Shown here in pieces: positions 19,836-26,850 of a stretch of 64,000 nt of DNA (within the stretch, counting starts at the first letter, position 1; every line of letters begins with the position of its first letter). The position numbers were made by a program, and so were the translations under genes. The stretch is taken from contig NZ_CP041409.1 in NCBI RefSeq assembly GCF_007065885.1, positions 124,001-188,000 on the forward strand. The letters run 5' to 3'. Origin of the DNA: Altererythrobacter sp. TH136 (lineage in GTDB: Bacteria; Pseudomonadota; Alphaproteobacteria; Sphingomonadales; Sphingomonadaceae). The notes beneath the pieces were generated by a model. It ran no database searches. It was not told where the DNA came from and saw nothing but the letters and a program-made list of their open reading frames with translations.

Positions 19836-20366
19836 ATGAAGACCATTTCAAAAGCCCTCGTCGGAACCGTCGCGGCTGGCGCGATGGCTCTGTCGGCAAC
19901 CCCCGCCGCGGCGCGCGACCGTAACAACGACGGCATCGACGCGGGCGATATCATCGCCGGTGCGCTGGTGATCGGCGGCATCGCCGCTGTCGCCAGCTCG
20001 ATCGGCCGCGATCGCGGCTATAACGGTACGTACGGCGCTCCCTACTACGGCGACCGCTATGACAATCGTTATGGCTACAACAACGCCGGCAACTCCCGCC
20101 AGGCTGTCGAGCAGTGCGTCTATGCCGCGCAGCGCGGCGCCTATGGCGCACGGGTGACCGACATCCGCAACGTCGATCGTAAGCGCGATGGCTATCGCGT
20201 GCGCGGGACGGTTGTCGTGAACGAGCGCGGTGGCGGCTGGGGCCGCGACTACAACTATCGCTATGCGGGCCGTAATTACGACCAGGGCAGGTTCACCTGC
20301 GATGTTCGCTACGGTCGGGTGGTCGATCTCGACTATAGCGGGCTACGCGGCGGATACCGCTACTAA
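19836..20366 (+). CDS. exported Gly/Tyr/Arg-rich protein of unknown function
   Basis: A 176-residue protein with a clear signal peptide (MKTISKALVGTVAAGAMALS, cleavage near AAA-RDR). It has a short hydrophobic Gly/Ala segment after DAGDIIAG (about 35-60), then a Tyr/Arg/Gly/Asn-rich stretch, one central Cys (VEQCVYAAQRG) and a late CDVRYGRVVDLDY. The segment recalls glycine-zipper or 17-kDa-antigen-like exported proteins, but I do not recognise a named family. It shares DAGD(I/V)IAG and the Cys-containing second half with the next gene, so the two are paralogues. The rplQ terminator separates it from the ribosomal cluster. Confidence 0.85.
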   Translation: MKTISKALVGTVAAGAMALSATPAAARDRNNDGIDAGDIIAGALVIGGIAAVASSIGRDRGYNGTYGAPYYGDRYDNRYGYNNAGNSRQAVEQCVYAAQRGAYGARVTDIRNVDRKRDGYRVRGTVVVNERGGGWGRDYNYRYAGRNYDQGRFTCDVRYGRVVDLDYSGLRGGYRY

Positions 20367-20483
20367 GCAACCAGCTCACTGGGAGCGCACCGGGCGGTTC
20401 AGGCTTTCGCAAGTCTGGACCGCCTAGCTTTGCCACCGTACCGTTCGTGCAGCGGGGCGATGTTCTTCAAAGGATCTGCGATC

Positions 20484-21185
20484 ATGTTCTTTCGTACCGC
20501 CTCTGTTGCGGCGCTGGCTGCATCCGTTTCGATGATCGCCGCCCCGGTGGGAGCGACTTCGCTGCCGAAGCCGTCGTCTTCCGCAGCGGTCCACGGCGGA
20601 GGATTCGATGCGAATTCGGTCAACGCCGAAGCACACCGGCGCTGGCGGCACCGCGACCGGGTCGATGCCGGAGACGTGATCGCGGGTGTCGCGGTCATCG
20701 GGGTGATCGCCGCCATTGCCGGTGCGGCAAACCAGTCCAGCCGCAACAGCGATTACAGGTATCCGCAGCGTTACCCGTATCCCGATCGCGCGCCCAACTA
20801 TCGCACGGACGGCGCCGGTTATCGCTACGGCGAAAGTGGCGGGCTCGATCGCGCGGCTGATATGTGCGCCCGGGAGGTTGAGCGGAGCGGTCCGGTGGAC
20901 GCGGTCGAGTCCGTGAACCGCACCGGTTCCGGCTGGCAAGTATCGGGCCGCCTGCGGGACGGCGCGCGGTTCAACTGCTCGATCGGAAACGATGGCCGGA
21001 TCGAAGGCGTCAACATCGATCGCTATGGTGCGGCGGGCGGCGGCCAGTGGGATGACGAGCGCTATGCCGCCGCACGCCAGGCGCAGGGTGATCCCGGTGT
21101 GGCCGAATATCCGGGTGGTCCAATCGGCAACGAGGCGAGCGACGATCGCTACGACGCCGGCCAGGTGCCCGACTACCCGGGCTGA
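20484..21185 (+). CDS. exported protein, paralogue of the preceding gene
   Basis: A 233-residue protein with signal peptide MFFRTASVAALAASVSMIAA (cleavage near VGA-TSL). The segment RVDAGDVIAGVAVIGVIAAI parallels the neighbour's GIDAGDIIAGALVIGGIAAV. A Tyr/Arg/Pro-rich linker follows, then DRAADMCAREVERSG and FNCSIGNDGRIEGVNIDRYG. The C-terminus is Asp/Gly/Pro-rich and looks disordered. ATG 20484 is preferred over an in-frame ATG at 20460 because it gives a clean signal peptide and has AGGA upstream. Location is probably periplasmic or surface; function unknown. It converges on the TRIC gene with a 3-base gap. Confidence 0.85.
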   Translation: MFFRTASVAALAASVSMIAAPVGATSLPKPSSSAAVHGGGFDANSVNAEAHRRWRHRDRVDAGDVIAGVAVIGVIAAIAGAANQSSRNSDYRYPQRYPYPDRAPNYRTDGAGYRYGESGGLDRAADMCAREVERSGPVDAVESVNRTGSGWQVSGRLRDGARFNCSIGNDGRIEGVNIDRYGAAGGGQWDDERYAAARQAQGDPGVAEYPGGPIGNEASDDRYDAGQVPDYPG

Positions 21186-21188
21186 CCG

Positions 21189-21800
21189 CTAAGGCTCACG
21201 GTACGCGGGGAGAGCGAGACGAAAGCGGATTGCCGCCCCGCGCAAGGCGAACCCTGCCGTCCACGCGATGGCCCAGGTGATCCCTTCGGGCATTTGAAGA
21301 AGCGTACCCACCACGGTCACGGCCGCGGCAAGGGCGGCCGCGGTGACGTAAAGTTCGGGCCGCATGATGATCGACGGTTCCCCCGCGATGACGTCCCGCG
21401 CTACACCGCCGATGCACCCGGTCACGACGCCGAGCACCGCGGCGGGCACCGGGGCCACGCCATAGCCCAGCGCTTTTGCGGCACCCAGCACGGAGAAGGC
21501 GGCGAGCCCGGCGGCATCCGCCCATTCGAGCAGTTCCCCCTCCCACCACCGCCGCGGTGTGAACCAGGCGATCAGAGCGGTGGCGAAGATGACTGGCGCC
21601 ACCCATGGGTCGCGAAGCCAGAACGCGGGTGCGCCCAAGAGCATGTCGCGCAGCGATCCTCCGCCCACTCCCGTCACCAGGGCGAAGAACGCCATGGTCA
21701 CGAACGTCTGCCGAAGCCGTGCCGCCAGGAGCGCGCCGGTCAAAGCGAACACCGCAACGCCCGCGAGGTCGAGAATCGGCGGCAGGACCTGCGGGGTCAT
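21189..21800 (-). CDS. TRIC/UPF0126-family cation channel protein
   Basis: A 203-residue membrane protein with about seven transmembrane segments and two copies of the family repeat, each ending in a GG-x-x-R-D motif: GGGSLRD (46-52) and GGVARD (131-136). Prokaryotic TRIC proteins form trimeric potassium/sodium-permeable channels; the UPF0126 proteins YicG and YadS of E. coli belong to the same family. The ATG at 21800 overlaps the stop of the upstream PepSY gene (ATGA). It is the last gene of the mdh-to-TRIC run; no intrinsic terminator is obvious. Confidence 0.9.
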   Translation of the reverse strand: MTPQVLPPILDLAGVAVFALTGALLAARLRQTFVTMAFFALVTGVGGGSLRDMLLGAPAFWLRDPWVAPVIFATALIAWFTPRRWWEGELLEWADAAGLAAFSVLGAAKALGYGVAPVPAAVLGVVTGCIGGVARDVIAGEPSIIMRPELYVTAAALAAAVTVVGTLLQMPEGITWAIAWTAGFALRGAAIRFRLALPAYREP

Positions 21801-22459
21801 ATGCCCACGCGCGCGCGCCGCCGCCGAAACAGCAGCACGGTCCCCAGCAGTGCTCCGATCAACGCAATGAGGGCGAATACGACCACGAACGGGTTGTGGG
21901 CATCCTCACGCGTTTGCAGGTCCATGATGTGCAATCCCCACATGACGTCATAGAACCGCCACCACCGCGTGCGCACGGCTTCGATCTCGCCGCTACCGCG
22001 ATTGATGTAGACGTGAGTGCCGTCAACCAGCGAGACCTGCCAGGTCGCGACGGGCTTGCGAAGCTCGAGCGGGGGGTTGCGAGCCGAAAAGGCGCGCACG
22101 GCGTCCACCTGGTCGCCTCCCCTGATGTCGCTGGCAGCTATCGCGCGCGCTTCGGCAACGTCGACGTTCAGCGGCGCGCCGGTGCCGGTGGCATAGCGCT
22201 GCAGTGATCCATCGGCGCGCGTGACCAGTGTCACCGGTCGCCCTCGCTGAACGAGGCTGCGTATTTCGACGACTTGTGGATTGCCTGGCAGCGGCTGGGG
22301 CGGGAGCTTGATCCGCAAGTGCTCGCCGCGCACCTCCTCGATCGGGCGCGCGACCATCGCGATCCCGCTCAGCATCCACAGCAGCAACGGCACGGCGATC
22401 AGCCAGCCGAGCCAGATGTGCCACCGCGCGAACCGCGCCATCCAGCGGGATGCCACCAT
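21797..22459 (-). CDS. PepSY-domain membrane protein
   Basis: A 220-residue protein with an N-terminal membrane helix (WHIWLGWLIAVPLLLWMLSG), an extracytoplasmic region resembling PepSY (TWQVSLVDGTHVYINRGSGE, then WWRFYDVMWGLHIMDLQ) and a C-terminal helix (FVVVFALIALIGALLGTVLL) followed by Arg residues. This is the architecture of PepSY-associated transmembrane proteins, often linked to metal or ferric reductase functions; the role here is unknown. The ATG at 22459 overlaps the amidase stop by one base (TGATG), which decides the start over upstream in-frame codons. It overlaps the TRIC gene by 4 bases. Confidence 0.88.
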   Translation of the reverse strand: MVASRWMARFARWHIWLGWLIAVPLLLWMLSGIAMVARPIEEVRGEHLRIKLPPQPLPGNPQVVEIRSLVQRGRPVTLVTRADGSLQRYATGTGAPLNVDVAEARAIAASDIRGGDQVDAVRAFSARNPPLELRKPVATWQVSLVDGTHVYINRGSGEIEAVRTRWWRFYDVMWGLHIMDLQTREDAHNPFVVVFALIALIGALLGTVLLFRRRRARVGI

Positions 22460-23787
22460 CAGGCGCCGAGCAGATCGCCGATTGCGCCGGCCGCCTCGAT
22501 GCAGTCCAGATCGTTCCATTCGGCGCCCATCACCTGCATTCCGCAGGGCAGACCGCCGCTTTCGCCGACCGGAACGACCGTCGAGGGGAGGTTGGGGAAC
22601 GTCGCGAGCCCCGCCCAGGCGAGCGCATCGGCAAATGCGCTGTCCTTGCCGTTGATTGCGATCCGCCGTGCGCCGATCGGCGTGTCGTCATGAGAGTAAG
22701 CGACGAAGGGCAGGGGCGGGGCGAGCACGAAGTCATATTCCGCGAATAGTTCGGCCCATGCATACTGGTTGCGCGCCTGGGTATCGAGCAACAGATAGTA
22801 ATCGGCCAGGCTGATCGTCTGGCCGCCCGGCCCGGGTTGCCCGCGCGCCATCGCGGCGTTGAGCAGGCGCATGTAGTTGGCGTGCTGTTCGGCGAGATCG
22901 GGCAGCAGCTCGCTCGACCGGTCGATCCGCGCCCCGGCACGCTCGACCTCGGTCAGCGCGGCTTCGATCGGATCGCGGACCGAGGCGTCGATCTCGCTGG
23001 CAGGATGGTCGAGCACCGCCAGGAAGCGCATGTCGCGCAAGCCTTTCTCTCGCCGTGGCAGGGGACGTTCTGCAGTCAATTGCAGCAACAGCGCCAGGTC
23101 GTCAGCGGAACGCGCCAGCGGCCCGGTGACCGATAACGGACCATCGTGCATGTCCTGCCCGCCCGCCACCGGGTGTCCATGGCCCCGACGGCTGACCAGC
23201 CCGAACGTGGTCTTGTGTCCGAAGATGCCGTTGAAGTGAGCGGGATTGCGGATCGAACTGCCGATGTCGCTGCCGTATTCGGCCGGCACCATTCCGGTCG
23301 CCACGGCAACCGCCGAACCGCCAGAGGATCCTCCGGCAACCCGGCTGTGATCGTGCGGGTTGTTGGTGCGCCCGTAAACCGGGTTGTTGCTTTGCAGATC
23401 GGCCAGGTCGGGCGGCACGTTGGTCTTGCCCAGGATGATCGCGCCGGCGTCTTTAAGCAGCGTGACGACGCGCGCGTCGCGGCGCGCGAGCTGATCCTTG
23501 AACTGCAGATGCCCCCAGGTGGTCGGCAACCCGGCGACATCGAAGCTTTCCTTCACCGTCATGGGCACGCCGAACAGCGGCCGATCCTCGTGAGCCTGGC
23601 CGTCCATTGCGCTGGCGGCCCGTCGCGCCCGGTCGAAATCGCGTACGACCACGGCGTTGAGCGGGCCATCCAGCGCTTCGATGCGGGCAATGGCGGCGTC
23701 GACCGCCTCCAGCGGCGACAGCGCGCCCGAACGGATTTGGGCCGCGACCTCGATCGCACCCGGCTCACTGGTCAGCTTCGGAATCAT
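22459..23787 (-). CDS. amidase (amidase-signature family)
   Basis: A 442-residue amidase-signature hydrolase. The Ser-Ser-Lys triad is visible: Lys79 (GVPMTVKES), Ser154 in the glycine-rich AGGSSGGSA, and the candidate nucleophile Ser178 in GSDIGSSIRNP. No signal peptide, so probably cytoplasmic. It hydrolyses some amide, but the substrate cannot be inferred. A GatA role is unlikely because gatB and gatC are not adjacent. It lies 45 bases after lpd on the same strand and is coupled to the PepSY gene. Confidence 0.92.
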   Translation of the reverse strand: MIPKLTSEPGAIEVAAQIRSGALSPLEAVDAAIARIEALDGPLNAVVVRDFDRARRAASAMDGQAHEDRPLFGVPMTVKESFDVAGLPTTWGHLQFKDQLARRDARVVTLLKDAGAIILGKTNVPPDLADLQSNNPVYGRTNNPHDHSRVAGGSSGGSAVAVATGMVPAEYGSDIGSSIRNPAHFNGIFGHKTTFGLVSRRGHGHPVAGGQDMHDGPLSVTGPLARSADDLALLLQLTAERPLPRREKGLRDMRFLAVLDHPASEIDASVRDPIEAALTEVERAGARIDRSSELLPDLAEQHANYMRLLNAAMARGQPGPGGQTISLADYYLLLDTQARNQYAWAELFAEYDFVLAPPLPFVAYSHDDTPIGARRIAINGKDSAFADALAWAGLATFPNLPSTVVPVGESGGLPCGMQVMGAEWNDLDCIEAAGAIGDLLGA

Positions 23788-23832
23788 ACGCTCTCCCTCG
23801 AGGGTATGGGATGCGCGCGCGACGCCGCTGCG

Positions 23833-25236
23833 TCAAATATGGATCGGCTTCCCCTGAACACCCATGGCCGCTTCCTTGATCGCCTCGGCGTGCGTGGGGT
23901 GCGCGTGGCAGGTGTAAGCGATATCCTCGCTGGTGGCACCGAACTCCATCGCGATGGCCGCTTCGGCAATCATCGTGCCGGCGACGCTGGCGATGCACCA
24001 GATGCCGAGCACCCGATCCGTTGCCGCATCGGCGATGACTTTGACGAAGCCATCAGGTTCGTGATTGGTCTTGGCGCGGCTGTTGGCCAACATCGGGAAC
24101 TTGCCGATCTTCACGTCACCCTGTTCGCGCGCCTGCTCTTCGGTCAGGCCCACGCCTGCGATCTCTGGCCAGGTGTAGACCACGCCCGGGATGACCGCGT
24201 GGTTCACGATGCCGGTCTGACCGGCGACGTTCTCCGCGCAGGCGATGCCTTCGTCTTCTGCCTTGTGAGCCAGCATCGGCCCGGGGATGACGTCGCCAAT
24301 CGCCCACACTCCGTCGACCGACGTGCGGAAGTCGTGATCGGTTTCGATCTGCCCGCGCTGGTTCAGTTCCAGCCCGATCTTGTCGAGGCCAAGTCCATCG
24401 ACACTCGGCCGGCGTCCAATGGAAACCAGCACGCAGTCGGCATCCAGCGTGGTCGTTTCGCCGCCGGCGGCCGGTTCCATGGTCAGCGTGGCACGATCGC
24501 CATCGACGGACAGGCCGGTGACCTTGGTCGACAGCATCAGTTGCATGCCCTGCTTCTTGAAAATCTTGGCCGCTTCCTTGCGGATGTCCATGTCCATGCC
24601 CGGAAGTAGCTGGTCGAGGAATTCGACCACGATCACCTCCGAACCGAGCCGACGCCACACCGATCCGAGCTCCAGCCCGATCACACCGCCGCCGATCACG
24701 ACCATCTTCTCGGGCACCTTGCGCAGTTCCAGCGCGCCGGTGCTATCAACCACGACCTGCTTGTCGTTATCAATCTCCACCCCCTTGAGCGGAGTCACGG
24801 TCGATCCGGTGGCGATGATCACGTCTTTCGCGGTGACGGTTTCTTCGCCCACCTGTACGGTATGCGCGTCGACAAAAGTGGCCCGGCCCTTTTTCCAGTC
24901 GACCTTGTTCTTCTTGAACAGAAACTCGATGCCGCCGGTCAGTTGCTTCACCGCGTCGCGCCGCTGCGCATGCATGGTCTCAAGGTCGAGCTTGGGCTCC
25001 ACCACGATACCCAGCTTGGCCATGGTGCCGTTCTTCGCCGCGTCGAAATACTCGCTGGCGTGCAGCATCGCCTTCGACGGGATGCAGCCGACGTTGAGGC
25101 AGGTCCCGCCGAGCGTATCGCGGCTTTCCGCACACGCCGTCTTCAGGCCAAGCTGGGCTGCTCGAATGGCGGCGACGTACCCGCCGGGCCCGGCGCCGAT
25201 GACGAGGACATCATAGTCGTAAGTGTGGTCAGCCAC
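23833..25236 (-). CDS. lpdA: dihydrolipoyl dehydrogenase (E3)
   Basis: A 467-residue FAD/NAD disulfide oxidoreductase that reoxidises the lipoyl groups of the 2-oxoglutarate dehydrogenase complex. The FAD motif GAGPGGYVAA lies at 14-23, the redox pair Cys46/Cys51 in GGTCLNVGCIPSK, the NAD motif in VIGGGVIGLELG, and the C-terminal His-Glu pair in HAHPTHAEAIKE. I chose GTG 25236: it has GGAGG six bases upstream and overlaps the preceding lipoprotein gene by 8 bases, while an earlier in-frame start would add a non-homologous Arg/Pro-rich leader. It serves SucA/SucB directly upstream. Confidence 0.97.
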   Translation of the reverse strand: MADHTYDYDVLVIGAGPGGYVAAIRAAQLGLKTACAESRDTLGGTCLNVGCIPSKAMLHASEYFDAAKNGTMAKLGIVVEPKLDLETMHAQRRDAVKQLTGGIEFLFKKNKVDWKKGRATFVDAHTVQVGEETVTAKDVIIATGSTVTPLKGVEIDNDKQVVVDSTGALELRKVPEKMVVIGGGVIGLELGSVWRRLGSEVIVVEFLDQLLPGMDMDIRKEAAKIFKKQGMQLMLSTKVTGLSVDGDRATLTMEPAAGGETTTLDADCVLVSIGRRPSVDGLGLDKIGLELNQRGQIETDHDFRTSVDGVWAIGDVIPGPMLAHKAEDEGIACAENVAGQTGIVNHAVIPGVVYTWPEIAGVGLTEEQAREQGDVKIGKFPMLANSRAKTNHEPDGFVKVIADAATDRVLGIWCIASVAGTMIAEAAIAMEFGATSEDIAYTCHAHPTHAEAIKEAAMGVQGKPIHI

Positions 25237-25570
25237 TGGCTTCCTCCGTGAGCGCCGCGTCACCCTGGGGGCGGGTGCGCGCGGCGCAATCATTGACGAT
25301 CGTCTCGATCCGTTCGCGGTTGATCTCGCCTGGCGTCAGACGGCCGTCCGCCACAAATGTCTCGGCTGCGCATTGGCAGACTTCGGCAATGCGTCCGGCC
25401 ACGATGCCCGCACCGCCGGCAACTTGCTCGCACTGCGCCGCCACCATGTTGCGTGCTTCGCCCTGGACGGCGTCGCCGGCAATCTGGGTCGCGGCGTCGC
25501 AGCCGGCGAGTGCAACCGCGGCCGAACCGATGAGCAGCAGACGGACTGGTAGAGCGCGGCGCTTGCTCAT
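25229..25570 (-). CDS. small putative lipoprotein within the ODH gene run
   Basis: A 113-residue protein with a lipoprotein signal: Arg residues, then LLLIGSAAVALAGC, whose AGC fits a lipobox. Mature residues contain three more Cys (AAQCEQVAGG, VCQCAAETF) and one near the end (VNDCAART), so disulfides are likely. Probably membrane-anchored in the periplasm. ATG 25570 shares a base with the sucB stop (TGATG); a GTG three bases upstream is also in frame. It overlaps lpd by 8 bases. Its role is unknown; its position between E2 and E3 genes is unusual for a periplasmic protein. Confidence 0.85.
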   Translation of the reverse strand: MSKRRALPVRLLLIGSAAVALAGCDAATQIAGDAVQGEARNMVAAQCEQVAGGAGIVAGRIAEVCQCAAETFVADGRLTPGEINRERIETIVNDCAARTRPQGDAALTEEASG

Positions 25571-26841
25571 CACAGGTCGATCAGCATCCGCATCGGATCT
25601 TCGATCGCTTCCTTGATGGTCTTCAACGCCGTGACGGCCTCGCGACCATCGATCAGACGGTGGTCGTAGGATAGCGCGATGTACATCATCGGCCGGATCA
25701 CAATCTGCCCGTCGCGCACGACAGGGCGATCTTCGATCCGGTGCAGACCGAGCACCGCGCTTTGCGGCGGGTTGATGATCGGGGTGGACATCAGCCCACC
25801 GAACACCCCGCCGTTGGATATGGTGAAGGTGCCGCCCTTCATGTCGTCCATCGTCAGCGTGCCGTCCTTGGCCCGCTTGCCGAAGTCGGCGATGTCCTTC
25901 TCGATCTGCGCGAACGACTTGCTGTCGGCATCGCGCACCACCGGCACCACGAGCCCATTGGGCGCGCTGACCGCGACCGAGATGTCAACATAGTCGAAGT
26001 AGACGATCTCCTCGCCGTCGATCTGGGCGTTGACGCTGGGAATGTCCTTCAGCGCCAGGCATGCCGCCTTCGCGAAAAACGACATGAAGCCCAGCTTGAT
26101 GTCGTGCTTCTTGGCGAAGGTGTCCTTGAACTTCTCGCGCGCCTCGATGACCGCAGTCATATCGACATCGTTGAAAGTCGTCAGCAGCGCAGCGGTGTCC
26201 TGCGCGCTCTTGAGCCGCCGGGCGATCGTCTGACGCATGCGGGTCATCTTGACCCGTTCTTCGCGGCGGTCGCCCGATGATGCGGGCGACGGCGATGCCG
26301 GAGCCGGAGCCGCGCTCGGCGCGGGGGCGCTGTCAGGCTTCTTCGAACTCGCCGCGGCGATCACGTCTTCCTTGGTCAGCCGGCCATCCTTGCCGCTGCC
26401 CTTGATCTGCGTCGGATCAACGCCGTGCTCCAGCACCGCGCGGCGCACCGCGGGGGAGAGCGTTTGCGTGGCTTCGGGATCAGCGGCCTTGGCTTGCACG
26501 GGAGCGGTGGCCGGCGTGGTCACCGACGCCGGCGCGTTGACTGCCTGCTCAGCGGGCTGCGGCTCTTCGCGCACGCTTACCTGCGTGCTTTCGCCCGCGG
26601 CGACGTCATCCTCGATCGTCGCGATTACCGCGCCGACCTCGACCGTCGCGCCCACTTCGACGGCGTGCGCGCCCATCACGCCCGCAACGGGGCTTGGCAC
26701 TTCGATGGCGACCTTGTCGGTTTCCAGGCTGGCGATCGGTTCATCGACCTTCACCGGATCGCCCGGCTGCTTGAGCCATTCGCCAATGGTCGCTTCGGTG
26801 ACCGACTCGCCCAGCGTGGGGACTTTGACTTCTTGGGACAT
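25570..26841 (-). CDS. sucB: 2-oxoglutarate dehydrogenase E2, dihydrolipoyl succinyltransferase
   Basis: A 423-residue E2 that transfers succinyl groups to CoA. The lipoyl domain (1-80) has the modified Lys43 in ETDKVAIE. A long Ala/Pro/Ser linker surrounds an E3/E1-binding domain (about 128-163, [12 protein letters not shown]...[11 protein letters not shown]). The catalytic domain ends with SYDHRLIDG, catalytic His394 and Asp398. One lipoyl domain and the EVPSP sequence favour a succinyl rather than an acetyl transferase. The ATG at 26841 follows GAGGAAAACAG and lies 9 bases after sucA. Confidence 0.98.
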   Translation of the reverse strand: MSQEVKVPTLGESVTEATIGEWLKQPGDPVKVDEPIASLETDKVAIEVPSPVAGVMGAHAVEVGATVEVGAVIATIEDDVAAGESTQVSVREEPQPAEQAVNAPASVTTPATAPVQAKAADPEATQTLSPAVRRAVLEHGVDPTQIKGSGKDGRLTKEDVIAAASSKKPDSAPAPSAAPAPASPSPASSGDRREERVKMTRMRQTIARRLKSAQDTAALLTTFNDVDMTAVIEAREKFKDTFAKKHDIKLGFMSFFAKAACLALKDIPSVNAQIDGEEIVYFDYVDISVAVSAPNGLVVPVVRDADSKSFAQIEKDIADFGKRAKDGTLTMDDMKGGTFTISNGGVFGGLMSTPIINPPQSAVLGLHRIEDRPVVRDGQIVIRPMMYIALSYDHRLIDGREAVTALKTIKEAIEDPMRMLIDL

Positions 26842-26850
26842 CTGTTTTCC

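Noticed and set aside
23146-24609. 487-codon + strand frame across amidase and lpd
   Set aside because: Antisense to two well-supported enzymes and spans their gap without protein-like features.
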